Assembly (NCBI GenBank): GCA_037190665.1
Contig: JBBCJT010000027.1
Location: 62,001 to 126,000 of the forward strand
Direction: 5' to 3'
Length of the DNA: 64,000 bases
From: JBBCJT01 sp037190665
Lineage (GTDB): Bacteria > Pseudomonadota > Alphaproteobacteria > Acetobacterales > Acetobacteraceae
Part shown: positions 34,337 to 42,846 of the stretch, in pieces
Layout: every line of letters starts with the position of its first letter
How positions within the stretch are numbered: the stretch's first letter is position 1
Program-made: the position numbers and the translations under genes
Notes under the pieces: model-generated
The model's database searches: none
What the model saw: the letters and a program-made list of their open reading frames with translations, nothing else
What the model was told of the DNA's origin: nothing

Positions 34337-35227
34337 ATGGACGACGCGACCGCTGCCTTCAACGATGCGCGGCCGGACCTGATCGGCCTGGCCTACCGCA
34401 TGACCGGCTCGCTCGCCGAGGCGGAGGACATCGCGCAGGAGAGTTTCCTGCGCTGGCGGGCGGCGGATCGCGGCGTGGTGGAATCGCCGCGGGCGTATCT
34501 GCTGAAGGTGGCGGCGCGGCTCAGCCTCGATCACCTGAAATCCGCCCGCGTGCGGCGGGAGCAGTATGTCGGCCCCTGGCTGCCCGAGCCCGCGGTGGAG
34601 GACCAGGAGGCCCCGCAGCAGGCGGGGCTCGCCCGCGCGCAGGATGTCTCGCTCGCCTTCCTGCTCACCCTGCAGCGCCTGTCGCCGGCGGAACGCGCGG
34701 TGTTCATCCTGCACGACCTGTTCGAGACGCCGCTCCAGGAGATCGCGGCCCTGCTCGGCCGCAGCGAGGTCGCCTGCCGCAAGCTCGCCACCCGCGCGCG
34801 GGAGCATCTGGGCGAGGCGGTGCCGCGCTACCCGGTGAGCGACGAGGCGGCCCGGCGTATCGCCACGGCCTTCTTCGCGGCGTCCCGCGACGGGGACGTG
34901 CCGGCGCTGCAGGCGATGCTCGCGGCCGATGTCGTGCTGCGTACGGATGGCGGCGGGGTGCGCAGTGCGGCGCTCAACCCGATCACGGGCGTGCGAAAGG
35001 TGGCCAGCTTCTTCGCCGGCATCGCGCGGAAGCATCCCGGCCGGCCGCCGCTGGTGCATCTCGGCCGGGTCAACGCGCTGCCCGGCTACGTGACGATGGA
35101 GGCGGACGGGCTGCCGCAGGTCACCGCGCTCGAGATCCGCGACGGGCGGATCGGGGCGATCTACGTGGTGCGCAACCCGGAGAAGCTGACCTCCCTGCTG
35201 CGACGGATCGGAGGCGGTTCCGCCTGA
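34337..35227 (+). CDS. ECF41-type RNA polymerase sigma factor with SnoaL-like C-terminal domain
   Basis: A 296-residue sigma factor. Region 2 is about 8-75 (DLIGLAYRMTGSLAEAEDIA) and region 4 about 110-165 (LSPAERAVFILHDLFETPLQ). The extra C-terminal domain (about 180-296) is SnoaL-like. The ECF41 marker motifs are present: WLPEP after region 2, DGGG in the extension (TDGGGVRSAALNP) and NPEKL near the end. ECF41 factors lack a classic anti-sigma and are controlled by this extension. Translation is coupled to the CMD gene upstream. Confidence 0.93.
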   Translation: MDDATAAFNDARPDLIGLAYRMTGSLAEAEDIAQESFLRWRAADRGVVESPRAYLLKVAARLSLDHLKSARVRREQYVGPWLPEPAVEDQEAPQQAGLARAQDVSLAFLLTLQRLSPAERAVFILHDLFETPLQEIAALLGRSEVACRKLATRAREHLGEAVPRYPVSDEAARRIATAFFAASRDGDVPALQAMLAADVVLRTDGGGVRSAALNPITGVRKVASFFAGIARKHPGRPPLVHLGRVNALPGYVTMEADGLPQVTALEIRDGRIGAIYVVRNPEKLTSLLRRIGGGSA

Positions 35228-35264
35228 CGCGGCGCTGGGATGTTCGCGCAAGCGGAGCCATGCT

Positions 35265-35288
35265 CCCTCTCCCGCAAGCGGGAGAGGG
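35265..35288. repeat. palindromic intergenic repeat
   Basis: CCCTCTCCCGC (35265-35275) and GCGGGAGAGGG (35278-35288) form a perfect 11-bp stem with a 2-nt loop. The tail GACGTTGCGGGACGC matches the tail at 26001. It lies between two convergent genes and may stop both transcripts. Confidence 0.75.
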
Positions 35289-35355
35289 GACGTTGCGGGA
35301 CGCGCCTTGCCTTCTTCTCCCGCCCGATGTCGTCAGCGGAAGGCCCCTTCTCCGC

Positions 35356-36927
35356 CTAACCCTGCTTGCGCACGTTCCAGAACGTCGCGAAGCCGGGCAG
35401 CACGTCCGTCATCGTGGCGCGATACGCGGTGGCCTGGAAATACTGGCCGAGCGGCACGAAGGGGACGGACTGGAACGCCTGCACCTGCAGCTCCGCCGCC
35501 ACCTTCTTCTGCGCCTCGAGGTCCGGCGCGTCGAACCACGCGTTCCGCAGTTCCTCGATGCGCGGATCGGTGGGCCAGCCGAACCAGCCCGCATCGCCGT
35601 TGCCGCGCAGCATGGTGTGGCCGGCGGGCGTGGCGTTGTCGGCGCCGGCGCTGAAGGTGAAGAAGCCGGACCAGCCGCCCTGCGCGGCCGGCGCGCGGCT
35701 GCCGCGGCGCGTCAGCACCGTGCCCCAGTCGATGGCCTGGTAGTCCACGTTCATGCCGATGCGCTTGAGGATATCGGCGCCGACCTCGCTCATCGCCTTC
35801 AGATGCGGGAAGTCGGTCGCGACCAGCAGCACGGCGGGCTCCCCGCCATAGCCGGCCGCCGCAAGCTCGCGCTTCGAGCGTTCGACGTCGCGCGGGCGGG
35901 TCAGGATCTCCATCCCGGCGTCAGAGGCGAGCGGGCTGCCCGGCGTGAACGCGCCCGCGGGCACGCGCCACATCGCCGGATCGTTGCCGGCCGCGCCCAT
36001 CATGAAATCCTCCTGCACGATCGCGCCGAGCACGGCGCGGCGGACGGCCGGATTGTCGAAGGGCGGGTGCAGGTGGTTCATGCGTAGCGCGCCGCAGAAG
36101 CCGGCCGGGTCCTGAACCTCGACCTTGAGGCGCGCATTGCGCTTGAGCAGCGGCACCAGATCAGGCGTGACGAAGTCCCACCAATCCACCTCGCCCGCCT
36201 GCAACGCAGCGGCGGCGGTCGCGGGGTCCGGCGTGGTCTGCCACTCCACGCGATCCAGATGCACGACCTTCGGGCCCGCCGTGCCGCTGGGCGTGCCGGA
36301 GGAGACGGGCACGTAATCCGCGTTGCGCACATAGACGGCGCGCGCGCCGGGGATGCGCTCGGAGGAGACGAAGCGGAACGGGCCGGAACCCACGATCTCC
36401 GCCACCTGCGTCGTCGCCGGGGTGTTCGCCAGCCGCTCCGGCATCATCGCCGGCATGAACACGCCCGACTTGCCGAGCGCGTTGGGCAGCAGCGGGAAGG
36501 GGCGCTTGAGGCGGAAGACGATGCGCCTGTCGTCGGCGGCGGTCAGCTCGTCGGTCGCGGCCAGCAGCGTGCCGCCGAACGTGTCGCGGCTGCCCCACCG
36601 CTTGATGGAGGCGACGCAGTCCTTCGCCAGCACCTTCTCGCCGTCATGCCATTTCAGCCCGTCGCGCAGGGTGAGCGTCCACAGCCTGCCGTCGTTCTCG
36701 ACCGTGTGGCCGGCGACCATCTGCGGATGTGGCTGGTAGTTCGCGTCCTGCCCGTAGAGCGTGTCGAACACCATGAACCCGTGATTGCGGGTGACGTAGG
36801 CGGTGTTCCAGTGCGGATCGAGCGTGGACAGGTCCGCCTGCGGGATGAAGCGCAGCAGGCGCGATCCCTGCGCGCGGGCGATCGCGGGCACGGCAAGGCT
36901 GGCGGCCAGAAGAGTGCGGCGGCGCAT
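35356..36927 (-). CDS. ABC transporter substrate-binding protein, family 5 (peptide/nickel type)
   Basis: A 523-residue periplasmic receptor. Signal peptide MRRRTLLAASLAVPAIARAQ; the family 5 opening is LRFIPQADLSTLDPHWNTAY and later LTLRDGLKWHDGEKVLAKDC. Such receptors bind oligopeptides, opines or other solutes. No DppB/C/D/F genes adjoin it, so it is an orphan here, transcribed alone between two copies of the palindromic repeat. Confidence 0.92.
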   Translation of the reverse strand: MRRRTLLAASLAVPAIARAQGSRLLRFIPQADLSTLDPHWNTAYVTRNHGFMVFDTLYGQDANYQPHPQMVAGHTVENDGRLWTLTLRDGLKWHDGEKVLAKDCVASIKRWGSRDTFGGTLLAATDELTAADDRRIVFRLKRPFPLLPNALGKSGVFMPAMMPERLANTPATTQVAEIVGSGPFRFVSSERIPGARAVYVRNADYVPVSSGTPSGTAGPKVVHLDRVEWQTTPDPATAAAALQAGEVDWWDFVTPDLVPLLKRNARLKVEVQDPAGFCGALRMNHLHPPFDNPAVRRAVLGAIVQEDFMMGAAGNDPAMWRVPAGAFTPGSPLASDAGMEILTRPRDVERSKRELAAAGYGGEPAVLLVATDFPHLKAMSEVGADILKRIGMNVDYQAIDWGTVLTRRGSRAPAAQGGWSGFFTFSAGADNATPAGHTMLRGNGDAGWFGWPTDPRIEELRNAWFDAPDLEAQKKVAAELQVQAFQSVPFVPLGQYFQATAYRATMTDVLPGFATFWNVRKQG

Positions 36928-36996
36928 GATGATTCCCCCGGGACGTGGGTGCAGCGTAGAGCGGGTTCGCCTGCGCCGTACACGGGGATAGCGTTC

Positions 36997-37020
36997 CCCT
37001 CTCCCGCAAGCGGGAGAGGG
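36997..37020. repeat. palindromic intergenic repeat
   Basis: CCCTCTCCCGC (36997-37007) and GCGGGAGAGGG (37010-37020) make a perfect stem with a 2-nt loop, 14 bases after the stop of the copper gene (35 bases when read from the other side to its last coding base). Same family as 35265-35288. Confidence 0.75.
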
Positions 37021-37034
37021 GGAAGGTCAGAAGG

Positions 37035-37889
37035 TCAGTGCCCGTGGCCGCCGCCGCTGCCGGGCTGCGCCGCCCCGGGGCCCTGAACGGACAGCGCCAC
37101 CGTCACCTCGCCCGCGCGCTCGAAGCGCAGCGTCAGCGGCACCGTGGTGCCCTGGCGCAGCGCCTCCTTCGTGCCGATCAGCATGATGTGCAGGCTGCCC
37201 GGCTTCAGCGTCACCTCGCCGTTTGGCGGGATGTCGATCGCGGGCACGGGGCGCATCTGCATCACGCCGTTCACGTGGGTATGCGTGTGCAGCTCCACGG
37301 TCGGCGCGATGGGGCTGCTCGCGCCCACCAGCCGGTCCGGCTGGTCGGAGGTGTTGCGGATGGTCAGGAAGCCCGCCCCCGTCGCGCCGGCCCGCGCGGT
37401 CGCGCGGCTCCAGGGCTGGGAGATGCGCAGCGCGCCGGCGGCTGCCTCCGCCGGCGCGGTGGCCTGCGCCTGCACCAGCCGCAGCTCCGGGGCGGGCATG
37501 CGGGGTTCCGTGCCGGTCCAGGCGGCCGTCTTGCCGCCCGTGCAATCCTGCACCACCGGCAGGCGCAGCGTGTCGCCGGCGCGGTCGGGGGTGCGGAAGC
37601 GGAGCGCGAACTCGTCGTAGTAGGCGGCGGGCAGCACGCCGTTCTCGAAGATCACCTGGCCGGGCGCGGTGCGGATGGACCAGCCGGGCTTCACCATCGG
37701 CTGCGCGTCCCGCGCGCCTTCGGGCAGCGAGACGGTCACGCGGATCGTATCGGCGTCGCCGCATCCGTGCGGGATGCGCAGCACCGCCGTGTAGGTGGCG
37801 TTGGCGGGCGCGACGGGGTTTTCGAGCGTGACGTGGGCGAGCGCGGGCACGGCGAACAGGGCGGCAACGGCCGCGAGGCGAATGGACAT
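37035..37889 (-). CDS. YcnI-like (DUF1775) domain fused to PCu(A)C copper chaperone
   Basis: A 284-residue periplasmic fusion. The signal peptide MSIRLAAVAALFAVPALA ends just before His19, which becomes the N-terminal copper ligand of the DUF1775 domain (19 to about 135, HVTLENPVAPANATY). A PCu(A)C domain follows from about 160 (QPWSRATARAGATGAGFLTI) with the H...M...H.M copper pattern in VELHTHTHVNGVMQMRPVP and PGSLHIMLIG. The tail GSGGGHGH is another possible metal site. These domains are usually separate proteins; both handle copper for cytochrome oxidase or detoxification. The DUF2946 gene lies 41 bases upstream. Confidence 0.92.
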   Translation of the reverse strand: MSIRLAAVAALFAVPALAHVTLENPVAPANATYTAVLRIPHGCGDADTIRVTVSLPEGARDAQPMVKPGWSIRTAPGQVIFENGVLPAAYYDEFALRFRTPDRAGDTLRLPVVQDCTGGKTAAWTGTEPRMPAPELRLVQAQATAPAEAAAGALRISQPWSRATARAGATGAGFLTIRNTSDQPDRLVGASSPIAPTVELHTHTHVNGVMQMRPVPAIDIPPNGEVTLKPGSLHIMLIGTKEALRQGTTVPLTLRFERAGEVTVALSVQGPGAAQPGSGGGHGH

Positions 37890-37930
37890 GGAAGACCTCT
37901 GACGATGGAAGGAAAGCCGGTTCCGGATCG

Positions 37931-38284
37931 TCAGGCGGCGGGCGGTGCCCTGGGTTGGTGCGGCGGCAGGAAGGCCGGCGCGGGCGGGGCCCGGCTTGGG
38001 GGCTGGGCGTAGACGACCGCCACGTAGACCACGTCGCGCGGCGCGCTGACCGAGGGCGGCACCGCCGCCGGGGTCGGCAGGGCGCAGGCGGCGCAGAAGG
38101 AGGATGCGGCCTGATGGCCCGGCAGCGTGCCGTCCTCTCCCGGCCACGGGATGTGCTGCACCCCTTCCGGCGTGCAGATCTCCATCGTCGACGACGCGAA
38201 GCGCAGGCAGTGCGCAGCCGCCCCGGCCCACTGGACGCCCAGCAGGAGGGCAAGCAGCACCGACAGGGCGCGGCGGCGGATCAC
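37931..38284 (-). CDS. DUF2946-like small exported protein
   Basis: A 117-residue protein with a signal-type N-terminus (RRALSVLLALLLGVQWAGAAA) and cysteines in HCLRFASSTMEICT and FCAACALP, a pattern seen in DUF2946 proteins near copper genes. A proline-rich end follows. It is co-directional with the YcnI-PCuAC fusion (41 bases apart) and probably shares its copper role. Divergent from the acyltransferase gene at 38408. Confidence 0.7.
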   Translation of the reverse strand: MIRRRALSVLLALLLGVQWAGAAAHCLRFASSTMEICTPEGVQHIPWPGEDGTLPGHQAASSFCAACALPTPAAVPPSVSAPRDVVYVAVVYAQPPSRAPPAPAFLPPHQPRAPPAA

Positions 38285-38407
38285 CCGGCCTGATTAGCCG
38301 CCCGGCCCGGACTTGTCATTGCTCCGCGTCAGTCTTGCGGGGCGTGGCGCACCCGGCCACGGCCGAGGTTTTGTCGCGCGCCCCTCCGCGTGCTACCCCG
38401 CGGGCAC

Positions 38408-39091
38408 ATGCTCAAGCGCCTGATCCGCTCCCCGGGCGCGCAGGCGCTCATCGCTCGGCTTCTCGGCCTCTATCTCGCGGCCACCTTCCGGACCATCCGC
38501 TGGCGGCTGGAAGGGGAGGACATCGTCGAACGCTTCGCGCCCAGCGCAACGCCGCTCGTCATCGCCTTCTGGCACGAACGGCTGCCGATGATGCCGATGC
38601 TGTGGATGCTGGTCCGGCACCGCATCCCGCGCGGCGTGGATTTCGCGCCGCGCATCCTCGTCTCGCATCACCGGGACGGGCGGATGATCGGCGACGTCGT
38701 CGCCCGCTTCGGCTTCACGGCCGTCTACGGCAGTTCCTCGCGCGGCGGGGCGGGAGGCATGCGGGCGTTGATCGATGCGCTGGCGGATGGCCGGCCCGTC
38801 GCGATCACGCCCGACGGCCCGCGCGGCCCGCGCCGCGTGGCGGCCCCCGGTGCGGCGCAGATCGCGGCGCTGACCGGCCGCCCTCTCGCCGCCGCGTCCG
38901 CTTCGGTCTCGCGCGCGAAGGTGCTCGCATCCTGGGACCGGATGATGATCCCGCTGCCCTTCTGCCGCGGCGTGATCGTCGCCCATGACGTGATCGACGT
39001 GCCGCCGGACGGCGCGGAGGCGGCGACGCAATGGCTCGAGGCCGCGATGACGGCGGCCTGCGAGCGCGCCGACCGGCTGGTGGGACGATGA
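38408..39091 (+). CDS. lysophospholipid acyltransferase-like protein (DUF374)
   Basis: A 227-residue protein from ATG 38408 (MLKRLIRSPGAQALI). The DUF374 segments are IAFWHERLPMMPMLW (acyltransferase HxxxxD-like position), SHHRDGRMIGDVVARFGF, GSSSRGGAGGMRALIDAL and AITPDGPRGPRR. The family is thought to add an acyl chain to a lipid A or phospholipid intermediate; its position just before waaA and lpxK supports lipid A work. Stop overlaps the waaA start (ATGA). Confidence 0.88.
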   Translation: MLKRLIRSPGAQALIARLLGLYLAATFRTIRWRLEGEDIVERFAPSATPLVIAFWHERLPMMPMLWMLVRHRIPRGVDFAPRILVSHHRDGRMIGDVVARFGFTAVYGSSSRGGAGGMRALIDALADGRPVAITPDGPRGPRRVAAPGAAQIAALTGRPLAAASASVSRAKVLASWDRMMIPLPFCRGVIVAHDVIDVPPDGAEAATQWLEAAMTAACERADRLVGR

Positions 39092-40380
39092 CGCCGCCGG
39101 GCCTCACCGGATGGCGCATCGCGAGTTCGGCGCTGGCCCCGCTGCTGCCGGCCTGGCTGCGGCTGCGCGCGCGTCGCGGCAAGGAGGTGCCGGAGCGGAT
39201 CTGCGAACGGCGCGGCATCGCCACGCGACCGCGGCCCGAGGGTGCGCTGCTGTGGGTCCATGCCGCGAGCGTCGGCGAGGCGGCGAGCCTGCTGCCGGTG
39301 CTGTCGGCGCTGCACCGGCTGCGCCCGGCGCTCAGCGTCCTTGCTACCACCGGCACGGTGACCTCGGCGGCGCTGCTGGCGGACCGGCTGCCGCGGCTGG
39401 GGCTGACGGACCGGGTGATCCACCAGTTCGTCCCGCTCGACGTGCGGGCCTGGGTGCGCCGCTTCCTCGATCACTGGCGCCCGGACGCGGCGGCCTTCGT
39501 GGAAAGCGAGCTGTGGCCGAACACGATCGTCGAGGCGCATGCGCGCGGCATCCCGCTCGCGCTGATCAATGCGCGCATCTCGGTGCGCAGCTATGCCCGC
39601 TGGCGCCGCTCGCCGGGCGTGGCGCGCGCGCTGCTCGCCCGCTTCCGGATGGTGCAGGCGCAGAGCGGGCGCGACGCGGGCCGGCTGGTCGCCCTGGGTG
39701 CCCGCGGGGTCGAGGCGCCGGGCAACCTGAAATTCGCCGCACCGCCGCTGCCGGTGGACGAGGCGGAGCTTGCCCGGCTGCGCGGCCTGATCGGCGCGCG
39801 CCCCGTCTGGCTCGCCGCCAGCACCCATCCGGGCGAGGAGGCGCAGGTGATGCAGGTCCACCGCGCGCTCGCCCTCGACCGGCCGGAGCTGCTGACCATC
39901 GTCGCCCCGCGCCATCCGGATCGCGGGGCGGAGGTGGCACCGCTCGCCGCGCCGCTGTCCGTGACGCGGCGCTCGCTCGGCGAGCCGCCCTCCGGTGCGG
40001 TGTGGGTGGCCGACACGCTGGGAGAGCTGGGGCTGTTCTACCGCCTCGCCCAGGTCGCCTTCATCGGCGGCAGCCTCATCGCCCATGGCGGGCAGAATCC
40101 GCTGGAGGGCGCGCGGCTGGGCTGCCCCGTGGTGTTCGGCCCGCACACCCATAATTTCGCCGAGGCGACCGCCGCCCTGATCGAGGCCGGTGCGGCCGCG
40201 CGGGTCACGGATGCCGCCGCGCTGGAGCGCGTCGTGGGCGACCTCCTGGACGACCCCTCCCACCGGGCCGCGATGGGCGCCGCGGGCGCCGCCGCGGCGG
40301 GGCGGCACGCGGACCTGCCGGACCAGGTCGCCCGGGCGTTGCTTGGGCTGCTGGGGACCGGCAGAATATCGACGGTCTAA
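39088..40380 (+). CDS. waaA: 3-deoxy-D-manno-octulosonic acid (Kdo) transferase
   Basis: A 430-residue GT-B enzyme attaching Kdo from CMP-Kdo to lipid IVA at the inner membrane. An N-terminal membrane-associated helix is present, then WVHAASVGEAASL with the catalytic Glu64, AFVESELWPN, and the C-terminal FIGGSLIAHGGQNPLEGARL and GPHTHNF. Four-base overlap with the acyltransferase gene; lpxK follows after 20 bases. Confidence 0.95.
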   Translation: MTPPGLTGWRIASSALAPLLPAWLRLRARRGKEVPERICERRGIATRPRPEGALLWVHAASVGEAASLLPVLSALHRLRPALSVLATTGTVTSAALLADRLPRLGLTDRVIHQFVPLDVRAWVRRFLDHWRPDAAAFVESELWPNTIVEAHARGIPLALINARISVRSYARWRRSPGVARALLARFRMVQAQSGRDAGRLVALGARGVEAPGNLKFAAPPLPVDEAELARLRGLIGARPVWLAASTHPGEEAQVMQVHRALALDRPELLTIVAPRHPDRGAEVAPLAAPLSVTRRSLGEPPSGAVWVADTLGELGLFYRLAQVAFIGGSLIAHGGQNPLEGARLGCPVVFGPHTHNFAEATAALIEAGAAARVTDAAALERVVGDLLDDPSHRAAMGAAGAAAAGRHADLPDQVARALLGLLGTGRISTV

Positions 40381-40400
40381 GGAAAGACACGCCACCCCCC

Positions 40401-41393
40401 ATGCGCGCCCCGCAATTCTGGAGCCGCGGCAGTGGCGGGCTTGCCCCGCTGCTGCTCTCGCCCGTCTCCGCCATCTACGCCGCGGCCACCGCCCGGCGCA
40501 TGGCGCAGCCGGGCTGGCGTGCGCCCGTGCCGGTGATCTGCGCCGGCAACGTCACTGCCGGCGGGGCCGGCAAGACGACGGTCGCGCTCGATCTGCTGGC
40601 CCGGCTGAAGGCGCGGGGCATCGCCGTGCATGCGCTGCTGCGCGGCTATGGCGGGTCCGAGAAGGGCCCCCTGCTGGTCGATCCCGCGCAGCACGATTCC
40701 GACCGCGTCGGCGACGAGGCGCTGCTGCTGTCCGAGATCGCGCCGACCTGGGTCTCCGCCGACCGCGCCGCGGGCGCGCGGCAGGCCGTCGCCGCCGGGG
40801 CCGAGGCGATCGTCCTCGATGACGGGCTGCAGAACCCGACGCTGGAGAAGGACCTGCCGCTGCTCGTCGTCGACGGCGGCTACGGCTTCGGCAACGGGCG
40901 CGTGATCCCGGCCGGCCCGCTGCGCGAGCCGGTGGAGGCCGGCGCGGCGCGCTGCCGTGCCGCGGTGCTGATCGGCGAGGACGAGGCGGGTGTGGGCAGC
41001 AAGCTGCCGCCCGGCCTGCCCGTGCTGCGCGCCCGCACGGTGCCGTCGCCGGCGATCGCGCAGCTTGTGGGCAAGCCGGTGCTGGCGTTCGCGGGCATCG
41101 CCAATCCGCTCAAGTTCTTCGCCACGCTGACGGCGGCGGGCGCGGTGCTGGTGGGCCGAGAGACCTTCGCCGATCACTATCCCTACGACCCGTCCGACAT
41201 GCGGACGCTGGTCAGCGAGGCGGAGCGGCTGAAATCCGTGCTTGCCACCACGCCCAAGGATGCCGTGCGCATTCCCCCGCCGTTCCGTCACCACGTCACG
41301 GTGGTGGGCGTGTCGCTGGCGTGGGAGAGCGAGGCGGCGCTGAACGCGCTGCTCGATCCGCTATTCCTGAAGGAGGCGGTGCCGGCCGCCTGA
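40401..41393 (+). CDS. lpxK: tetraacyldisaccharide 4'-kinase
   Basis: A 330-residue membrane-bound P-loop kinase that phosphorylates the 4' position of the lipid A disaccharide. Walker A is GNVTAGGAGKTT (49-60), then LLRGYGG, DEALLLSEIAP and LDDGLQNPTLEKDL, all standard. The N-terminal helix (about 13-30) anchors it. Last gene of the acyltransferase-waaA-lpxK run. Confidence 0.96.
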   Translation: MRAPQFWSRGSGGLAPLLLSPVSAIYAAATARRMAQPGWRAPVPVICAGNVTAGGAGKTTVALDLLARLKARGIAVHALLRGYGGSEKGPLLVDPAQHDSDRVGDEALLLSEIAPTWVSADRAAGARQAVAAGAEAIVLDDGLQNPTLEKDLPLLVVDGGYGFGNGRVIPAGPLREPVEAGAARCRAAVLIGEDEAGVGSKLPPGLPVLRARTVPSPAIAQLVGKPVLAFAGIANPLKFFATLTAAGAVLVGRETFADHYPYDPSDMRTLVSEAERLKSVLATTPKDAVRIPPPFRHHVTVVGVSLAWESEAALNALLDPLFLKEAVPAA

Positions 41394-41717
41394 CGACACG
41401 CAGTGTTCGCGGTCGTCTTCCGCTTTCCGGAGCTTTGCAAAGCTGTCGCGACCTCCCTCCCTCTCCCGCCGGGCGGGAGAGGGGACCATGCGCGACGCTT
41501 CTTGCCTCGCTCCTCCCGACAATTCGCATGAGATGAATGGTCGTAAGAATGACCACTCGCATCAGATCTGAGTTCGCTTGGCGCGTTTCAGCGCGCGTAT
41601 TGTCAAGATTTACGACAAGGTTGGCTTCACCGAGACTTCACACGCAACCCCACCCGCATCCGTAGCTTGCGCGCCTGCGTGGGCAGCCGCCCATCAAACA
41701 ACAAAGCCGGGGATACG
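41394..41717. other. 324-bp intergenic region with repeat and AT-rich promoter stretch
   Basis: 41459-41483 is a perfect copy of the palindromic repeat (CCCTCTCCCGC...GCGGGAGAGGG), probably ending the lpxK transcript. From about 41500 the DNA becomes AT-rich, as expected for the promoter of the PEP-CTERM gene at 41718. No gene is seen. Confidence 0.65.
41601..41620 (+). promoter_or_regulatory. TGTCAAGATT element upstream of PEP-CTERM phosphodiesterase
   Basis: TGTCAAGATTTACGACAAGG lies 98 bases before the ATG at 41718. A near-identical element occurs at 47870. TTGTC and GACAA inside it form a small inverted repeat. A shared regulator or sigma factor site is inferred. Confidence 0.4.
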
Positions 41718-42770
41718 ATGGCCATTGACCGACATCTGATGTTGCCTGTCCTTGCGTTCGCCGCGATCGCGGGCGCCGGGCTGATGCCCGCCACCGCCGA
41801 TGCCGCGCCGCTGGTCGAGCGGCCGATCGTCATCGCGCATCGTGGTGCGAGCAGCTACCTGCCCGAGCACACGATCGAGGGCTATCGCCTCGCCGTGCAG
41901 ATGGGCGTGGACTTCATCGAGCAGGACCTGTTCCTGACCTCGGACGGTGTGCTCGTCGCCCGGCACGACCGTTCGCTGAACGCCACCACCAACGTCGTCT
42001 CGGTGGCCGCGAACGATCCGGCGCTGTTCGCGAAGGGCGTCGTCGTCAATGGCACGCGGCAGTACTACGTCGACAACCTCACCTATGCCGACGTGCAGAA
42101 GCTGAACGCGGTCTCGCGCGGCGGGTCTGCCTATGCCAATCCGCCGAACGGATACTACACCGGCACCGAAGCCTTCGCGGTGCCCACCTTCACCGAGGCG
42201 CTGGACTACGCGTATGGCCACTATCTCGCGACCGGCGAGATGGTCGGCGTCTATCCGGAAGTGAAGCTCGGCCCGACCGACGCCTATAACATCGCCATCG
42301 CGGATGCGATGCTCGCCGCGCTGGGCGACCCGAAGTACAACGGCTTCTTCGACGGATCGCGGGACAACGTGTTCCTGCAGTCCTTCGGCGAGAGCATCAT
42401 CCAGTACCTGAACACGCTCACCGACCTGCCGCTGGTGTTCCTCACCGGCTGCCCGGCCACGCCTGCCGCTGCGGCGGCGATCGCGCAGTACGCGGACGGC
42501 ATCGGCATGAGCACGGGTGCCGCGACCCAAGCCTGCATCGACCGTGCCCACGACGCCGGGCTGTTCGTGCATGTCTACACGCTGTCGGCCGCCAACCCGG
42601 CGCTGCACGACACGTATTACGCACGCGGCGTGGACGGCATCTTCACCAACGCCCCGGACCACGGCGTCGCGTCCCGCGACGCGATGTTCCCGGTGCCGGA
42701 GCCGGCCTCGGCCGCGCTGCTCGGCATGGGTCTCGCCGGCCTCGTGTTCGCAGGGCGCCGCCGGGCCTGA
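41718..42770 (+). CDS. glycerophosphodiester phosphodiesterase with PEP-CTERM anchor
   Basis: A 350-residue exported GlpQ-like enzyme. Signal peptide ends near residue 30 (ATADA). Catalytic residues are His41 (IAHRGASSYLPEHTIEGY), Glu68 and Asp70 (FIEQDL) and His83 (ARHDRS). It hydrolyses glycerophosphodiesters to glycerol 3-phosphate. The C-terminus PVPEPASAALLGMGLAGLVF followed by RRR is a PEP-CTERM sorting signal, unusual for a GDPD, so it is probably cut and anchored by an exosortase encoded elsewhere. Confidence 0.92.
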   Translation: MAIDRHLMLPVLAFAAIAGAGLMPATADAAPLVERPIVIAHRGASSYLPEHTIEGYRLAVQMGVDFIEQDLFLTSDGVLVARHDRSLNATTNVVSVAANDPALFAKGVVVNGTRQYYVDNLTYADVQKLNAVSRGGSAYANPPNGYYTGTEAFAVPTFTEALDYAYGHYLATGEMVGVYPEVKLGPTDAYNIAIADAMLAALGDPKYNGFFDGSRDNVFLQSFGESIIQYLNTLTDLPLVFLTGCPATPAAAAAIAQYADGIGMSTGAATQACIDRAHDAGLFVHVYTLSAANPALHDTYYARGVDGIFTNAPDHGVASRDAMFPVPEPASAALLGMGLAGLVFAGRRRA

Positions 42771-42792
42771 CCGGCCGCAGCGGCAAACGAAA

Positions 42793-42820
42793 CGGGCCGG
42801 CGCGTCGCCGCGCCGGCCCG
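42793..42820. terminator. bidirectional 12-bp perfect stem-loop
   Basis: CGGGCCGGCGCG (42793-42804) and CGCGCCGGCCCG (42809-42820) with a 4-nt loop, midway between the convergent stops at 42770 and 42847. Confidence 0.75.
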
Positions 42821-42846
42821 GTTCCGTCCGTCCCCTGCCGCCGCGA

